DNA of 64,000 nt, taken from positions 118,428,162 through 118,492,161 of the forward strand of contig NC_081824.1 of the NCBI RefSeq assembly GCF_030867095.1, read 5' to 3'. This document shows positions 42,218-54,841 of this stretch, piece after piece. The notes under the pieces were generated by a model. The model was not told the origin of the DNA, searched no databases, and saw nothing but the letters and a program-made list of their open reading frames with translations. The position numbers were made by a program, and so were the translations under genes. How positions within the stretch are numbered: position 1 is the stretch's first letter; each line of letters starts with the position of its first letter. The stretch comes from Alligator mississippiensis (lineage: Eukaryota; Chordata; Crocodylia; Alligatoridae).

Positions 42218-43967
42218 GTAGAGCTAAATCAAACTGCAGCTTTTAAGTAATAAAAGCAAAATATGCCATCCTGGAGATTGCATAATTGTTAGAATTCAGA
42301 AATAAAATATAACGACTAGAGGTTTATCCAGGCAGGGATGGATAGAAAAAATAAGGGACATAAGGCCTTTTGTTTCGTTTTTAATTCAGTGAACCAAGAG
42401 GACCTGTTGTCATAATGAATCTAGTTGTGTGAAATACGCCCAACGTGGTGAACAGATGTTCAGCTCTGATAGGATAATGCAAGTGCTCATGTGCACACAG
42501 AGGTGCTGTGAAGGTACCTTTCTACCGTCTAGGGCAAACTGAATGGCTATTCATTATTGCTGTTGTTATACATTTTATACATGATGATGATAACAACATT
42601 ATAATTATTTAAATCATTTATTGTGTTACAGTCACACCTATTAACTTCTGTTATAGACCAGGGCCTGCTGTGCTATCCACTGTCCACAACAGACTCTTCC
42701 CCCAAAATTAACATCCAACTGGGGTGGATCCAAAGGGAATGCAGTGGCAGAGTCACTCCCTCCTTTTCCCACGCACCACATTTTCAGAGAGGTTTCTGAT
42801 CTCACTGTCATGTCAGTACAGCTTCTGCCAGAGCTCCACTTGTGCCTTGAACTCTGAGCTCACCAGCAGTTCAGTGCAGGGTCTAACCACATCCCCTAAT
42901 TTCACACAGCTTCAGAGCCCAGGGTATGAGCACTGCTTCTGTTTGTCTTCCGTTGCCACCCTCCCCTGCTGAATTCAGCAGCAAGGGAAAAGAGGATGAG
43001 TAATACTGGTGCCCATGATCATATATAACCCTTTTGTGATTATGCACATATACACACAATTACACCCTTCTCTAAGGAAATAATCTGGTGAAAAAACAAA
43101 AATCAGAATAGACATGATAGATAGTACTGGCTTGCTCATCCTGTTTGTCTACTAGCCAACACAGGACTGTCTCTCAGGGTATGTTTTCTAGTTTTTTTGT
43201 CCAGTCTTACGTGCCATATGATGGCTATCACAACTACTTTTCACAAACTATTTCAGCCTCGCAAGCTTTCCTAAATACTCATGTTAAAATGCCCTCTCTA
43301 TTTCAGCTCATTACTTGTAATTACATCTCCAGGTATCTCATTATGTAATCCTTCCTAGTCTTTGCAGCCTTCAAATATTTGCAGGTAGTTACCATTTATA
43401 CTGTCCCCTGTAGTAATGTGTGAACACACAGGGGCAAGAGGGAATGTCTATCTTGCAGGCTTCAGTGTAGTATAATGATATCTGAGTAAGTTTTAAATGA
43501 GTTAGCAGTCGACCTGAAGTGACCAGAGCTCAGTGTGGGCTTATTTACCCTGTGCTGATCTCTGTGCTGTTGCAGGTGCAATAGCTAGCTCAAGTTTCTG
43601 TGTCAAGTCACAGTCACTTCTGTGCCTGCAGTACAGATATAACCTCAGTTTCTCTTTCTTCCCAGTCTATAATGTATTACCCATTCAAGCTTATCTCCTC
43701 AGAACTTGCTCTAAAATGTAACCAGGTTTTTAGTATGTCTTCCCAAGCTACATTGATATAGACATACCTAAATGAGCTTTCATTTAGCCATCACAGCTAC
43801 CAGTAGCAGCGTAGTTGCAACAGCAGAGAGTCAGCTGAACAAGTAGGCTGGCATAGCCTAGAAGGGTTAAATCTATAAAGCCTTCTAAAGAGATAGTGTG
43901 TGAGAGCAGGCTGCATCTGCACAGAAGAAACACTGTTGGAACTCCAATCCTTTCTCTATTTCTTCAG
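42218..43967. other. Intron 6
   Basis: 1.75 kb, no resolved repeat. Confidence 0.35.
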
Positions 43968-44093
43968 TATTACAGTTGTACTGCTCTAAGCAACCTGGCA
44001 GCCAACTCCCATCACCATGAAGCGATGCTGAGAACTGGTGAAGGGTTCCTTCTGCGGACACTCATTTCTCTCTTGTTTTCATCTGTGGAAAAG
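43968..44093 (+). CDS. Vac8-like protein, exon 7 (ARM repeat)
   Basis: Residues 265-306. The acceptor is TTTCTTCAG ending at 43967 and the donor GTAAAG starts at 44094. It is 126 nt long, phase 0 at both ends. It begins YYSCTALSNLAANSHHHEAM and then LRTGEGFLLRTLISLLFSSV. Joined to exon 6 this gives VQYYSCTALSNLA, the stretch most like Vac8 (VQYYCTTALSNIA). The end (SSVEK) runs into exon 8. Confidence 0.86.
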
Positions 44094-44282
44094 GTAAAGA
44101 AGAGAATACAGGGAGAGGTGTGTACTTGCAACAACAGTAGCAAGCTATGTCCTGATGCTCCCTTAATTGTGTATGTTACACCATAGCTTATTCACACTGA
44201 GTGTAACTAAATTGACCAGGCTCCCCAATTATAGTGTAAAGCAAAAGTAGAAGAGACTCCCCAAATGCAGTATAGATTGCTT

Positions 44283-44517
44283 GGTATTCAGGTTGTAGCT
44301 ATATTGGTCTAGAGGAAAAAGCAATCAGGACTCATAGCAGAGATATCTTTTATTAGACCAAGAAGATTTTTGCAAAAAAAAATTCTTTAATTGCTTTAAT
44401 TCCTTTAATAGACCAAGGAGGGTCTATCACTGGTGTGCTAAACAATTAAAGATTTTTTTTGCAAAAATCTTTTTGGTCTAATAAAAGATATCATCTCAAC
44501 TATGAGTCCTGATCGTA
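44283..44517. mobile_element. Foldback element, family F
   Basis: The left arm (GTTGTAGCTATATTGGTCTA, CAATCAGGACTCATAG, TATCTTTTATTAGACCAAGA, ATTTTTGCAAAAAAAA) and the right arm (GCAAAAATCTTTTTGGTCTA, ATAAAAGATATCATC, CTATGAGTCCTGATCG) are inverted copies. The left tip lacks its match on the right. Confidence 0.7.
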
Positions 44518-44519
44518 TA

Positions 44520-45860
44520 GATTGCTTAGCACACCTTCTTGGTCCAAACAGTGGGATGTGAAAATTGTTTTCTGAAAATAAATTTTATTTATTGGTTTTA
44601 CTTTCAAAATGAAAACACAAATGGGGCTCAGCTGTAGGAGTGCTTAAGTGCACTCACATCCAGAGATCTGGACAGACTCATTCCAAGAACTGCAGGCCAC
44701 TTATGAAGCTGAGTTTGCCATATGTGTTGTGTTTTCAGATCTAGGATTTTGGTTCAGGCTTCTCTGTAGACAAAGCATTTATTAGTGTAGCTGTAAAGCT
44801 CATGTAATTAATCTTGTTCTGACAAGTCTGTGCAGCATTCTCTCTGTGTTAGCAAATTCCACATCTGTTGGATGCTATATGGGTAAAGTATGGATATAGG
44901 GCAAACTCTGGGTATATTTATACCAATGCCAGGAGCTACTCCCACTATTTAGCTCTGACCTACTGGTCATCCAGTTTAAAAAGAACTACTTAGTTTGGTC
45001 CTGGCAACAGTCTAGCACACTCCTAAAGCTCTCCTGAGAATTAGGGCTCAAGACTGAGCTTCCTCCATATCATTTTATGCCCTCTTACAAAACATTGCTG
45101 AAGTATGTACAGCATCTGTGATGGCCTTTCTGTGCTGTACTTTGTCTCCACTGCTCCTAATTAGAGCCAGCACAGAGGTATAGACAACTAGTTGGCTTAA
45201 TTTCCAAAACCACTTCATGCATATTTCTTGTTCCTGTTGTAGGAATCAGGCTGTACTCTACTTTTCTCTCTTTCTCTGCTTCCTGCATGCTTACGAAGCA
45301 GAGCAACATAGACAGGAGGGAGTGGCCCATGTAGCTCAACTTGCCCCAAAATAGATCATTTGAGGGGGGAACAGAGATCATTAAGGTTCCCCAGATTCTT
45401 CTTCACTTCCTTGAAAATGTGGAAGCCTATAGATAGGTTTAGCCCTGGATTATGTTAAAAACATCTATGAATATGATGCCTCCTATTGTCCCAATATCTT
45501 TAAGGCCAGGGTATGCAATAGCACAAGCTGTTGCAGAAAGTCTCCAGTAGTTTGTTTGTTTTCACTTCCATGCTTCATGCGGGGACAATGCAGGGAGAAC
45601 ATCTAGAAAATATGCCTGCAGTAGAAACTGTGTTATAGAGAAGCTGCAGTGAGCAAAGTGTAATGGAAACCTGGGGAATACAGGATCCCACAGGATTCAC
45701 AGTGAAGTAGGGAATCCTGAAGGATCCATCCTGAAGGAGGGATTTTCCACTTTCAGCCTAGAGAGATAAATATTAACACAGAAACAATGCATATTAAACT
45801 TCAGTGCTGCTATCATCCACAGTCCTTTGAATGGATATTCTTTTAGGTGACCATGAAGCT
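44520..45860. other. Intron 7, nothing recognised
   Basis: No element resolved. Confidence 0.3.
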
Positions 45861-45861
45861 G

Positions 45862-46110
45862 TAAGGGTGCCTGTAGACATGCTGGGAGGCTGCTCCAATG
45901 CACTGTAATTACAGCATGTTGGAGCAGGCTCAATTAACTGAGTCTGCTGAAGCGTGGTAATTACTACGCTCCAGCAGCCCCCTGTGCACAAGTGTCTGGT
46001 TCCTCCTGAATCGGGAGGCACACCCGCAGAAGCCACCGACCCTGTCAGGGGGAGCACCAGCCCTACTGACAGCATCAGTGTCGGCCATTGGGGAGGCACC
46101 AGCCCCGTCA
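45862..46110. mobile_element. Family D MITE joined to a CATRRG-family hAT MITE (copy c)
   Basis: The first part (45862-45980) begins TAAGGGTGCCTGTAGACATG and matches family D at 40961. The second part (about 45990-46105) reads GTTCCTCCTGAATCGGGAGG, CACCAGCCCTACTGACAGCA and TCAGTGTCGGCCATTGGGG, matching the short MITE at 53517. The right end of the first and the left end of the second are missing, so one probably inserted in the other or both were cut. Confidence 0.55.
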
Positions 46111-46114
46111 GCTG

Positions 46115-47631
46115 AGTTGAATTTGGGTTTGAATAGAAACATTTTGAAAATGTGACATTTTAATTAAATGTGAAAAATATTTCAAATCAGAAGATATTCT
46201 GGAACATTTTCATTTTGGGGAAAAAAAATTAAAACTCTTTGAACATTTCAAAATTTAATTTAGAATTTTACCTTATAGATTTTGTTTCATTCTTATGTTA
46301 TCTTTACACTGTTTAACAACATGTACTACTAAATACTACTGATATGTCACAATAGTAATATAACCTAAACAGGAGACACTTGAGGTACAGACAGAAATTA
46401 CATTCGTCACGCTATAGGCCCTCTGAAAGTGCTTTAGAGCATGCTGTGACACAAGCATGGCTGCAGAGTGCTTTAAAGGTGCCCAATTGCATGACATATT
46501 AACCCTCTTCAAATGAGGGATCAGATGAAGATGCTCCACTTTGGAATGCCTTTGGGAACTTCTGTTCCCTAGGATTAATCTGTGGTGTGATCAAGGCTAG
46601 GCTGACATAGCCCAGTCCTGCCCCCACAACTATCTGCAGGAAGGGAGTGGGGAATGAACTGCAGGGTGGGGTTTGCCAGGCCTGAGCTGGGGGGGTGGTG
46701 TGGATTGAAGCCCCCTTGCTTCGTGATTCCCCCTAGGTGTTCCCCTCCCCCTCCAGCTCAGGTCAGGCAAACTCCAGCCTGCAACTCACTCACCTCCCCT
46801 CTCCCCCCACCCTTTTCTGCAGACAGCACTGGAGCTGGGGGGAGGCAGGGCCTGGGCTGGGGGAGATGGGTAACTACTCCATTGCAAGCAGGCTTAGTTC
46901 TACTGTGACCCAAGAGGCATATGTCTGTTGGGTTGAGGTGGGTATCTAACTAATGGTGCTTTATATAAAGCACTACGAGTTAGAGCAGGGGCCTGCATGT
47001 CTGTCAGCACCCTTGGAAACCCCTTATCTTTTTTTCTAGCCAAATCAGTATGAAGTAGCAGCTGCCCTTAATGATTTAAAAAGTAAAATGGAAACAGTAT
47101 TAGTTATATCATATCATATTATGATGTCAGACAATGTGCTATTTCTTCTGATATCCTAAAATGATATAAAGTTGATATAAAAGTGGAAAATGCCATAAAA
47201 TAATGTTCAAAAACCAAAAAAATCAAAATAATTTTACAATCTGAATCATTTTCAGATCAAGGTTTCAAAATTACTTTTTTCCAGAAATGATAATTTTCAG
47301 TATATAAAAATACTCGACTATATTCCAAACTGGAAACAAAACTGATTTCAGAACATTAGGGGTTTCCATAAAACATAAATTCCAAGTTTCAGCCAGCTCT
47401 GATTAGCACTGATTAACCAGGTATATGTGCTGGTGAAAATTGAACTAACGCCTCTATATGCTGGATTTATCCAACAGATTTTGAAAAAAGCCAAATAAAC
47501 TCTGAATAAATCCTTTGAAGGCAATTTTGTAGCCTGCTAGTGCTTCAGACTTATTTAAATTACTTTAGCTGACCTATCTGGTTGCTGAAATATTCACTTT
47601 CTTCACTTTTTTTTTAATTGTCAATATTCAG
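46115..47631. other. Intron 7, second part
   Basis: AT-rich with one GC patch at 46660-46870. No element resolved. Confidence 0.3.
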
Positions 47632-47677
47632 GTTTCAAGCCAGGCTTGTGTTTGTTTGAGAAATTTGGCTGTAAGTG
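47632..47677 (+). CDS. Vac8-like protein, exon 8 (46-nt mini-exon)
   Basis: Residues 307-321 plus one base. The acceptor is TATTCAG ending at 47631 and the donor GTAAGT starts at 47678. It is phase 0 to phase 1. It reads VSSQACVCLRNLAVS, the third helix of an ARM repeat (compare VKCQATLALRNLAS in Vac8). It is short, but the phase fits both neighbours, both splice sites are good and it falls exactly where this helix is needed, so I regard it as real. Confidence 0.8.
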
Positions 47678-48449
47678 GTAAGTAATGTCTTCAGAGGCAG
47701 GGATGAAATCCTCTCTCAATTTCCTTTTCTTTTTTCAGACCAGACATCAGACTTGAGGAAGTTCTCCTTGTTAAGAGCCAAGTTATGGTTTCCCCTAGTG
47801 GGTGTACTTGAGGGTCCATATGCAACATGCCTCCGCTGGAAAGAACAGGCTGCAGGGCCTGTGTATGTGTTGGGGAGGTGTGTTCTAGTTAACCCTGCTT
47901 TCAGTTCCCAGAGGAGAAATGTCTTCAGAGGAATGTGAATGGAGAAATGCCCCAATTCTTCCTGAGCATTAGCAAGTTTAACAAGCCCACTCTTAGTGAT
48001 GATGCCTCCAGTGCCCAGAAAGTACTGAGGCAGAGACAGAAGTCCTCTGAGACCGCTAGTTGGGTGGGGCATCACCTCCAACTCCTGGGAATGGCTTTGT
48101 CTTAGGAAACCTAGCTTGCCCAAAGCATTTACCAGTCAAGCCCCATGTAAATGTGCAAGATACGTTTCTACAGTATAGGCTGGCAACAGAAGAAGGAGAA
48201 GCCTTGCAATGGTATAAAAAACGTGCACAACAGTCAGCCTGTTTGTTGAAAAAGTCTACACAGGCTTCTTCACTTACAGAGTGAACAAATTAAGATCTCA
48301 TGAGAGACAGGAGCAGAGGAGCCCTTTCCCCTTTGCTTGTCCAAAAAAATTAATACATTTTATAGCTTCTGTCTAAGCTTTGACTCCATCTGCTGGCTGT
48401 TTGAGGAAATTATTCCTGTTAGAAAAGTACTAATGCAATATAGTGTTGG

Positions 48450-48790
48450 AATGATATTCTGTGATGATCCAGGAAATGTGAAGGGCAAGGATTGTTGGGA
48501 TGATATCTTTTATTGGATCAACTGAACAGAAACATTTGGATGCCTATCTTGCTGGGATCCTTTGATCCTAGCTGACTTCCTGCCCCTTGGGCAGGGGGCT
48601 GGACCCAACAATTTTGAGAGGTCCCTTCCAGCCCCAGTGTCTATGAAATCTATGAAACTGTATGATTGGAATAGACTTAGGCAAGTTTTTACATGCAACT
48701 TTTGAATATGTTGCATTGGAAAACTTAGGTCTTAGTGTATCCCAACCATGGAACTGGTCCAATAAAGTATATCACCCACAATAATCCTTA
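48450..48790. repeat. Foldback family F fragments around a CR1-tail-like segment
   Basis: GTGAAGGGCAAGGATTGTTG and GATATCTTTTATTGGATCAAC (48478-48524) form the left arm; GGTCCAATAAAGTATATCACC and CACAATAATCCTTACC (48749-48794) form the inverted right arm. Between them GAGGTCCCTTCCAGCCCCAG (48619) and TCTATGAAATCTATGAAACT look like a CR1 3' tail (+ strand). Confidence 0.5.
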
Positions 48791-48959
48791 CCTCTCTAAG
48801 TTAATGTAGATACACTAGTTACGATGACTGAAGTATAAAAATATAAACAGAATAGAGCTTTCTGCAATGCTTGACATCTCTTTCTATCCATCTTTCCCTT
48901 TGCATGACAAGGCCATTTAGAGGGCCAGGTAGATAGGCACCTCTGTAAACTAACTAAAT

Positions 48960-49070
48960 AAGATATATAGAGAGAGAGATACACAGAGAGAAAGCACACA
49001 AGCTTTTGTGAACCCAAGTTCACTTCATCAGGTCTTGTGAAAGGACAGCATAGATCAGAGTATATAGTGG
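48960..49070. repeat. Fragment with 'AAGCTTTTGTGAACCCAAGTTCACTTCATCAGG' type core
   Basis: CACACAAGCTTTTGTGAACC and CAAGTTCACTTCATCAGGTC match a dispersed amniote motif (AAGCTTTCGTGAGC, CACTTCATCAG) related to family F (CATCAGGCCTGAG at 16780). Confidence 0.4.
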
Positions 49071-49303
49071 AGTAAGTAATTAGAATACAAACTGGTAGGA
49101 ACATGGCGGGTGGAGGGCGGAGAGGGGAAGTGCTGTGAGAGGCAAAGGGCCCATAGAAATAAGATTGTTGGCTAGTGAAGAATGCACTGGTCCTTCATCC
49201 TAAAGAAAATAGCCAGAAAGTTGCTGTATTTCTTTGATGGCATTTCCACAGCCTGTACTTTGTGGTGCTTCTCTTTGGGATTTGCATGATGAAACGCATG
49301 TAA

Positions 49304-49580
49304 GGGCACATCCACACATTGCCCTATGGCGATGTTGTTAATGCACTGTGCTTTAGTACTTCCTTTTGGAAGTACTAAAGCACGGCGCAATAACTGCCCA
49401 TATTATGCCATAAGTGTGGTGCATGGTTATTTTTAGCAGCTACTTTGCCATAACAGCATGCTATAATGGGGGAGTGCGCTGCTACAGAGAAGTAGCTGCT
49501 GGTCATGCGTAGACACCCATGGATGCTACATGGCTGTAGCGCATTGCTACAGCAACATAGCATCGCATGTAGACATGCCC
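49304..49580. mobile_element. PIF/Harbinger-like MITE (277 bp)
   Basis: TAA at 49301-49303 and 49581-49583 flank the ends GGGCACATCCACACAT and (reverse complement of the right) GGGCATGTCTACATGC. A 3-bp TAA duplication with GGG-type ends is the PIF/Harbinger pattern. An inner palindrome TTTAGTACTTCCTTTTGG/AAGTACTAAAG lies at 49351-49380. The CTACA-type ends resemble the families at 13375 and 29247, so the superfamily call is uncertain. Confidence 0.55.
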
Positions 49581-49589
49581 TAAAAGTAC

Positions 49590-50888
49590 TTACGATTATT
49601 AATTTCTCTGCACTAGCTAACACTATAACTAGCTGTATAAAAGGTTCCCTGATAGTTCTACATGGATCTTATTAGATCACAGATCTTTCTGTCCTTCCTT
49701 TTTCCTTTTGAGATGACACCTATTCCTGAGCTGGGAGGGGGTAGGGATTGCCAGCTATTCCCATCCCATACTCAAACATCCCTAGATGACTGCTGTTCTT
49801 ACGCAAATCATGCTCCATACCTCTGAAGTGAAATCAGAGTCTGCTGTGTTACCACAGGCTTCATTTTGCTCCATTAGATTTCTAAATCATTATCTGGTGC
49901 CTTTTTAAATTTGATCTTTGATTTAAAAATATCTTTGATTAAAAATATCTTTGGGAATTTTCATAAGGGTTATTTTTTGCATCTTTTGCTTACTGTTACC
50001 TGGCACATATACCTCAGTAGTACGTCTGTTATTGAATACTGTGCTGTTGTAGCTAAGGAGTCCATTTTCAGAGCTCTCCACTCTGATGCATTCATTTTTC
50101 TCTGTCAGCTATTCAGCCTGCTGTCAAGTTTCTTATTTCAGTGGCCCCAGTGTTTACCCTGATATGACAAAAAAGCCCTTCCTCTACTGTGAAAATTTGT
50201 CCAAAGTCATGTGACTATGTTTCCCCAAATTATTTTCATTCTTGTTGAAAGAAGTTGTTCCATTGTTTTGTCATATCTAAGACTTTCCCAGAACAATTTA
50301 GTTGGCTTCTTTGTACAGAAAGTAAAGAAATAACTTCTGCTGTGGGACAGAAATCAGGCCTATCCTTGTCTGGAATCTGCAGTTCTCAAAACAGGGATGA
50401 GAACATTTAAAATGTTCTTCCAAAATTTCAAAGATCATATCATCCTTGCCTCACTGCATCCTGCTTTTCTACCCCTCTACCAGTGCAAAAGCAATGGAAA
50501 ACTGGAATAGACAGGCTTCCCTCACCTTCCACCTCTCTAGTGCTGTTCCTTTACACCGCAGCTTGTTCCTGCCAAGTTCCTTGCAGACACCATCTGGTTG
50601 ACTAGTGCAGATGAGGCCAAAGCACTTTCAAAGCCATATTCAAGTCTAGGTCTGTATTATTCCTCTGGAGATTATGATGGGAGAGGGAGGCAGAATAGAT
50701 GAAGCTCATTTTTTATAGTTTGACAATAATAGGATTTCGCTTAGCCTGCATAGGTCAGAAGATCTATTATGACAGCCCCTTTTAGCCACCAGTCTGTATA
50801 GTGTTTGTTGAGACTGGTCCATAATCATACCACATACCATCTAACAGCATTCTACCCCACTGAGCTGCTTTGTCATTTTTCCAAACAG
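49590..50888. other. Intron 8, second part
   Basis: No element recognised; acceptor of exon 9 at the end. Confidence 0.3.
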
Positions 50889-51022
50889 TGCACATCCAGG
50901 CTGACATCATTGCTATGGATGTCCTGCCCCAGCTGCTCTCCCTTCTTGCATCCAGCAGTACAGACGTTCAGCGAGCTTCCATTGCGCTCCTTTGGAAATT
51001 ATCCCAGCACCCAGGCAACCAG
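50889..51022 (+). CDS. Vac8-like protein, exon 9 (ARM repeat)
   Basis: Residues 322-366. The acceptor is CAAACAG ending at 50888 and the donor GTAGGG starts at 51023. It is 134 nt long, phase 1 to phase 0. It begins VHIQADIIAMDVLPQLLSLL and continues ASSSTDVQRASIALLWKLSQ, then HPGNQ. This has ARM spacing with LPQLLSLL in the second helix. It lines up with the Vac8 repeat that begins LEIVRAGGLPHLVKL and ends in the sequence HPLNE. Confidence 0.86.
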
Positions 51023-52390
51023 GTAGGGATAGCAGTATGTCAAAAGCAATGTCAGGAGAACAGTTCTGGTCAGTGCCTTGAAACCCTTAATACATCTTAC
51101 CACGTGGTGTTATAGTAATGGCGTTAATTAAATATATGTTATGAATGACTGATATAGATACTTTGTATGAAGTAAAAAAGGGTCTTATCCAAAGTACCAT
51201 AGTTTAGCTACTGCAGTCATACCTGGCCAATTGTTACAGAGGTTGTGTGGGTTAAGAACTGTTCTGTTGGGGTGGTGGTTAGTAGGTAAGCAGAATCCAG
51301 TTAGTAGGTAAGGAGAACCCAGTGGACATTGAGCTTAACATGGCTCCCTTTTATTGTTGATCAACTGTACAGAAGGGCAGGTTGGATGCTGGGGCCACCT
51401 GAAACAGCCCATGCTGTGATTGCAACACCACATTCCATGCACTTCTGCAGTAGTGATTCAGGGCAAAGGGGTTTCTTAGGTTGGGAGATGAGTAGCACAA
51501 TGGGAGAACTTTATAATGAGACAGACCTGAGCAAGCTTCTTTTTGGCACAGGGGTTGGCATAACAATTATGACTAGTGTCCCCAGAGGCACTCAGGAAAG
51601 TTAAGACACAGTTGTGAAGTTGAACCACATGAACTCCCTGTGCAAACACTCTAATTCTAATGTAAAGTAATCTTAGTTCACTTCAGTTGAATGCCTTTTG
51701 AATGATGATTAAATTCACACAGGAGAAATGCAATTTAACTTCACACCATAACTCAGATTTCCTTAGTTTTCTTGAGGATCTGTTTGTTGACAGATCGTTT
51801 GGATTTGGTTAGTTTAGTCACCTCTGTTTAAGTTAAACAGCACCATAAACCATGCAATTTTATGCTCATACATGCCCTTTTTAAAACAAATATGGAACCA
51901 TAAACCAAAGGCATTTGACTGCTGTATTTTCATTGTCTATTGAGAGAGAAATGTAAACAAAGCATAGGCTAGTGAAATTTAGACCTCCAAAAGTTATTAC
52001 AGTCACTAATGGCATCCTAAGTAAAATTGGAAAGGAATTTTTAATAAAAGATTTTTAAAACTAGTAGTAATCTTTAAAGACAGCATTTAAGAATGTAATG
52101 CAAAAAGGTGGAAACCTTTCTTATGATCTAGCATTATACAGTACTGACAAGATAAACTGAGCCATAACTAGTCAGATTAGGTGTTTTTAGTGATTGATAA
52201 CTGGAATAGATTTGTGCCGGTTTGAAACTCCCACAGGAACCCAGTGCTTTATGTAAAACAAAGAAAAAAATCAGTCTTGTACAGCATGGGCAAAATGAAT
52301 GCCTCCAATTCAATGGTGCTCTGGGAAAAGAGAAGAGATGCATTATCAGAGCAGTGCCTGAAGACAAAATATCTTTCAAAGACAATATGC
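51023..52390. other. Intron 9, first part
   Basis: AT-rich, no element recognised. Confidence 0.3.
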
Positions 52391-52399
52391 TTATTAGCT

Positions 52400-52500
52400 T
52401 TTTGTGTTGTGCTAGCGGGGATCAGGGCCCCATTGTGCTAGGTAGTTTATATACATAAACAGTTCTGGTTGCAAAGAGCTTAGAATTTAAACAATCTACG
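52400..52500. repeat. Ancient L3/CR1-type 3' fragment
   Basis: GGGGATCAGGGCCCCATTGT, GCTAGGTAGTTTATATACAT and AAAGAGCTTAGAATTTAAAC match the widespread amniote '...GGGCCCCATTGTGCTAGG...CAAAGAGCTTACAATCTAA' repeat. Confidence 0.6.
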
Positions 52501-53516
52501 TCAGTGGGATTACTTGTTAAGCAAGGTGTTACTTAGCATGAACAAACGTATTCACTTTTTTTGCCTATAGTAATGAAGTAATTAATTTAACCAAGAAAGG
52601 TACTTCTTGCTGTTCAAACCCTGCATTCACACACAAACAATCCCTTCCCTGCTTCTGAAACACGTGCCAAACAGCCAGTCAGATGAAAGCACAGCAGGTC
52701 TGTGTGTCAAATAGAAGCAGAGATTCAGTTTGAATATCTCAAAAGTGAATGGTCAGTTCTTCAACAACAGTAAAGGAAAGAAGGAATTGAGGGCCAGAAA
52801 CAAGAAACTTTGAAGTGAAATGTCATCTCCAGGTTTGTTCTCCAGAAAGAAGTATTTCCATTTGAAAATGTATTTAATGAGCCAATGTCACTGGCACTCA
52901 CTACTTTGCATTGTGAATGTAAAACAGCTAGTGAAGTGTCTAGGCAAGCGAGGCAAGCGATTGATCCATCAGGCCCTCCTCCTTCCTCCATCCAGCCCAC
53001 TGTCATGTCTATTCTACCCTATTTTTCAGATCTTTCAAGGTTTTCACCTCTAGCCTAGTCTGAATTGTGAGTGAATTAGAGACTTCTCCATGGGAACAGC
53101 TATAGGAAAAATCCCAGAACAAAGCTAACCTTTACAACCTAGTGAAGTAATGCTTGAATTATTGCAAATACTACCTTGTTTACAAGAGGGCAGAAAGAAT
53201 CTGGCCTTTGGTTCCCGTGGACTGGATCTGCTGGAATGTTTCATGGAGCCTTCATTCCTTAACAAGAAGTCTTATATTTCACTGGCCTGGCTATTGCAAA
53301 GTCTCTGGTGACCATATGGCAGAACCAGGAAAGGTATAGAGAGAAGTCCGTGCAGTCACAGAATTATGACATGATTGAAATAATAGAGATGTGGTGGGAG
53401 CTTACATGACTGCAACACTGTCATAGATGGGTACAAACTGTTCAGGAAAGACAGGCAGGGGAGAAGAGGAGGAGGAGTTGGACTTTATGTAAAAGAGCTA
53501 TGTGCTTGCTCAGAGC

Positions 53517-53673
53517 CATGAGGGACTACTGCCTCCTGAATCTAGGGAGGCACCCGTAGAAGCTGCCAATGAGGGTGGCCCTGTCAGGGTGGGCACCAGC
53601 CCTACCAACAGCATCAGTGTCAGCCACTGGGGGGGTATGTGCACCCCCGTGCACTCCCTACTAGTCATCTATG
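53517..53673. mobile_element. Short hAT-type MITE, CATRRG family (copy a, 157 bp)
   Basis: It is inserted in CR1 with a perfect duplication CTCAGAGC (53509-53516 and 53674-53681). The left end is CATGAGGGACTACTG; the reverse complement of the right end is CATAGATGACTAGTAG. The body (CACCAGCCCTACCAACAGCA, TCAGTGTCAGCCACTGGGGG, GTGCACTCCCTA) is shared with copies b and c. Confidence 0.9.
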
Positions 53674-54682
53674 CTCAGAGCTCCAGTACAGAACTGGAGG
53701 TAGGCTTGTTGAAAGTCTCTGGGTTAGGGTTAGAGGGGAAAGTAACAAGGGTACTGTCATGGTGGGGGTCTGCTATAGACCACCAGACCAGGAGGATGAG
53801 GTAGATGAGGATTTTTTCAAACAGCTAGCAGAGGTTTCCAGATCACAGGCCCTGGTTCTCATGGAGGACTTCAATCAACTTGACGTCTGCTGGGAGGGCA
53901 ATACAGCAGTGCGCAGGCAACCCAGGAAGTTTTTTGAGAGTGTTGGGGACAACTTCCTGGTGCAAGTGCTGGAGCGGCCAGGTAGGAGCCGTGCTCTTCT
54001 TGACCTGCTGCTCACAAACAGGGAAGAATTGCTGGGGAATGTAGTAGTGGATGGCAACTTGGGCAGCAGCAGCCACAAGATGATTGAGTTCAGGATCCTG
54101 AGGAAAGGAAGGATGGAGAGCAGCAGAGTAAGGAGCCTGGATTTCACAAAAAAACAGACTTTGACTTGCTCGTGGAACTCATGGACAAGATCCCCTGGGA
54201 AGCCAGTCTGAGGGGGAGAGGAGTCCATGAATGAGAGCTGGCTGTACTTTAAAGACACCTTACTGAGGGCATAGGAACAAACCATCCCAATACGCAGGAA
54301 GACTAGCAAGTATGCCAGAAAACCAGCTTGGTTTAGCAAGGAACTCTTCAGTAAGCTAACACACAAAAAGGAAGCTTGTAAGTGGTAACTTGGACAAATA
54401 GCTAGGGAGGAGTATAAGAGTATTGCTCAGGCATGCAGGGATGAAGCCAGGGAAGCCAAAGCACAATTGGAGTTGCAGCTAGCAAGGGATATCAGGGGTA
54501 AAAAAAAAGGGTTTCTACAAGTATGTCAGTAGCAAGAAGAGAATTAGGGGAAGTGTGGGTCCCTTACTCAATGGAGGAGGTAACCTTGTGACAGAAGATG
54601 CAGAAAAGGCTGAAATGCTCAATGTCTTTTTTGCTTCAGTGTTCACAGGCAAAGTCAGCTCCCAGACTATTGCACTGGGCAG

Positions 54683-54841
54683 CATGAGCAACTGGTACCT
54701 CCTAAATCTGGGGAGGGCACCAGCAGAAGCCACCAGTGGCAGCAGCCCTGACAACAGCATCAGTGTTGGCTGTCACGGGGGGCACTGGCCCCATCAGGGA
54801 AGGCACTTGCTCCCCCGTGCACCCTCTACCAGTTGCCTATG
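54683..54841. mobile_element. Short hAT-type MITE, CATRRG family (copy b, 159 bp)
   Basis: It is inserted in the same CR1 with a perfect duplication CTGGGCAG (54675-54682 and 54842-54849). The left end CATGAGCAACTGGTACC and the reverse complement of the right end CATAGGCAACTGGTAG match at 12 or more of 15 bases. The body matches copy a. Confidence 0.92.

Noticed and set aside
53639..54211. 190-aa open frame as a host gene
   Set aside because: It is the decayed endonuclease part of a CR1 LINE, with the MGDFN and SDH positions altered.
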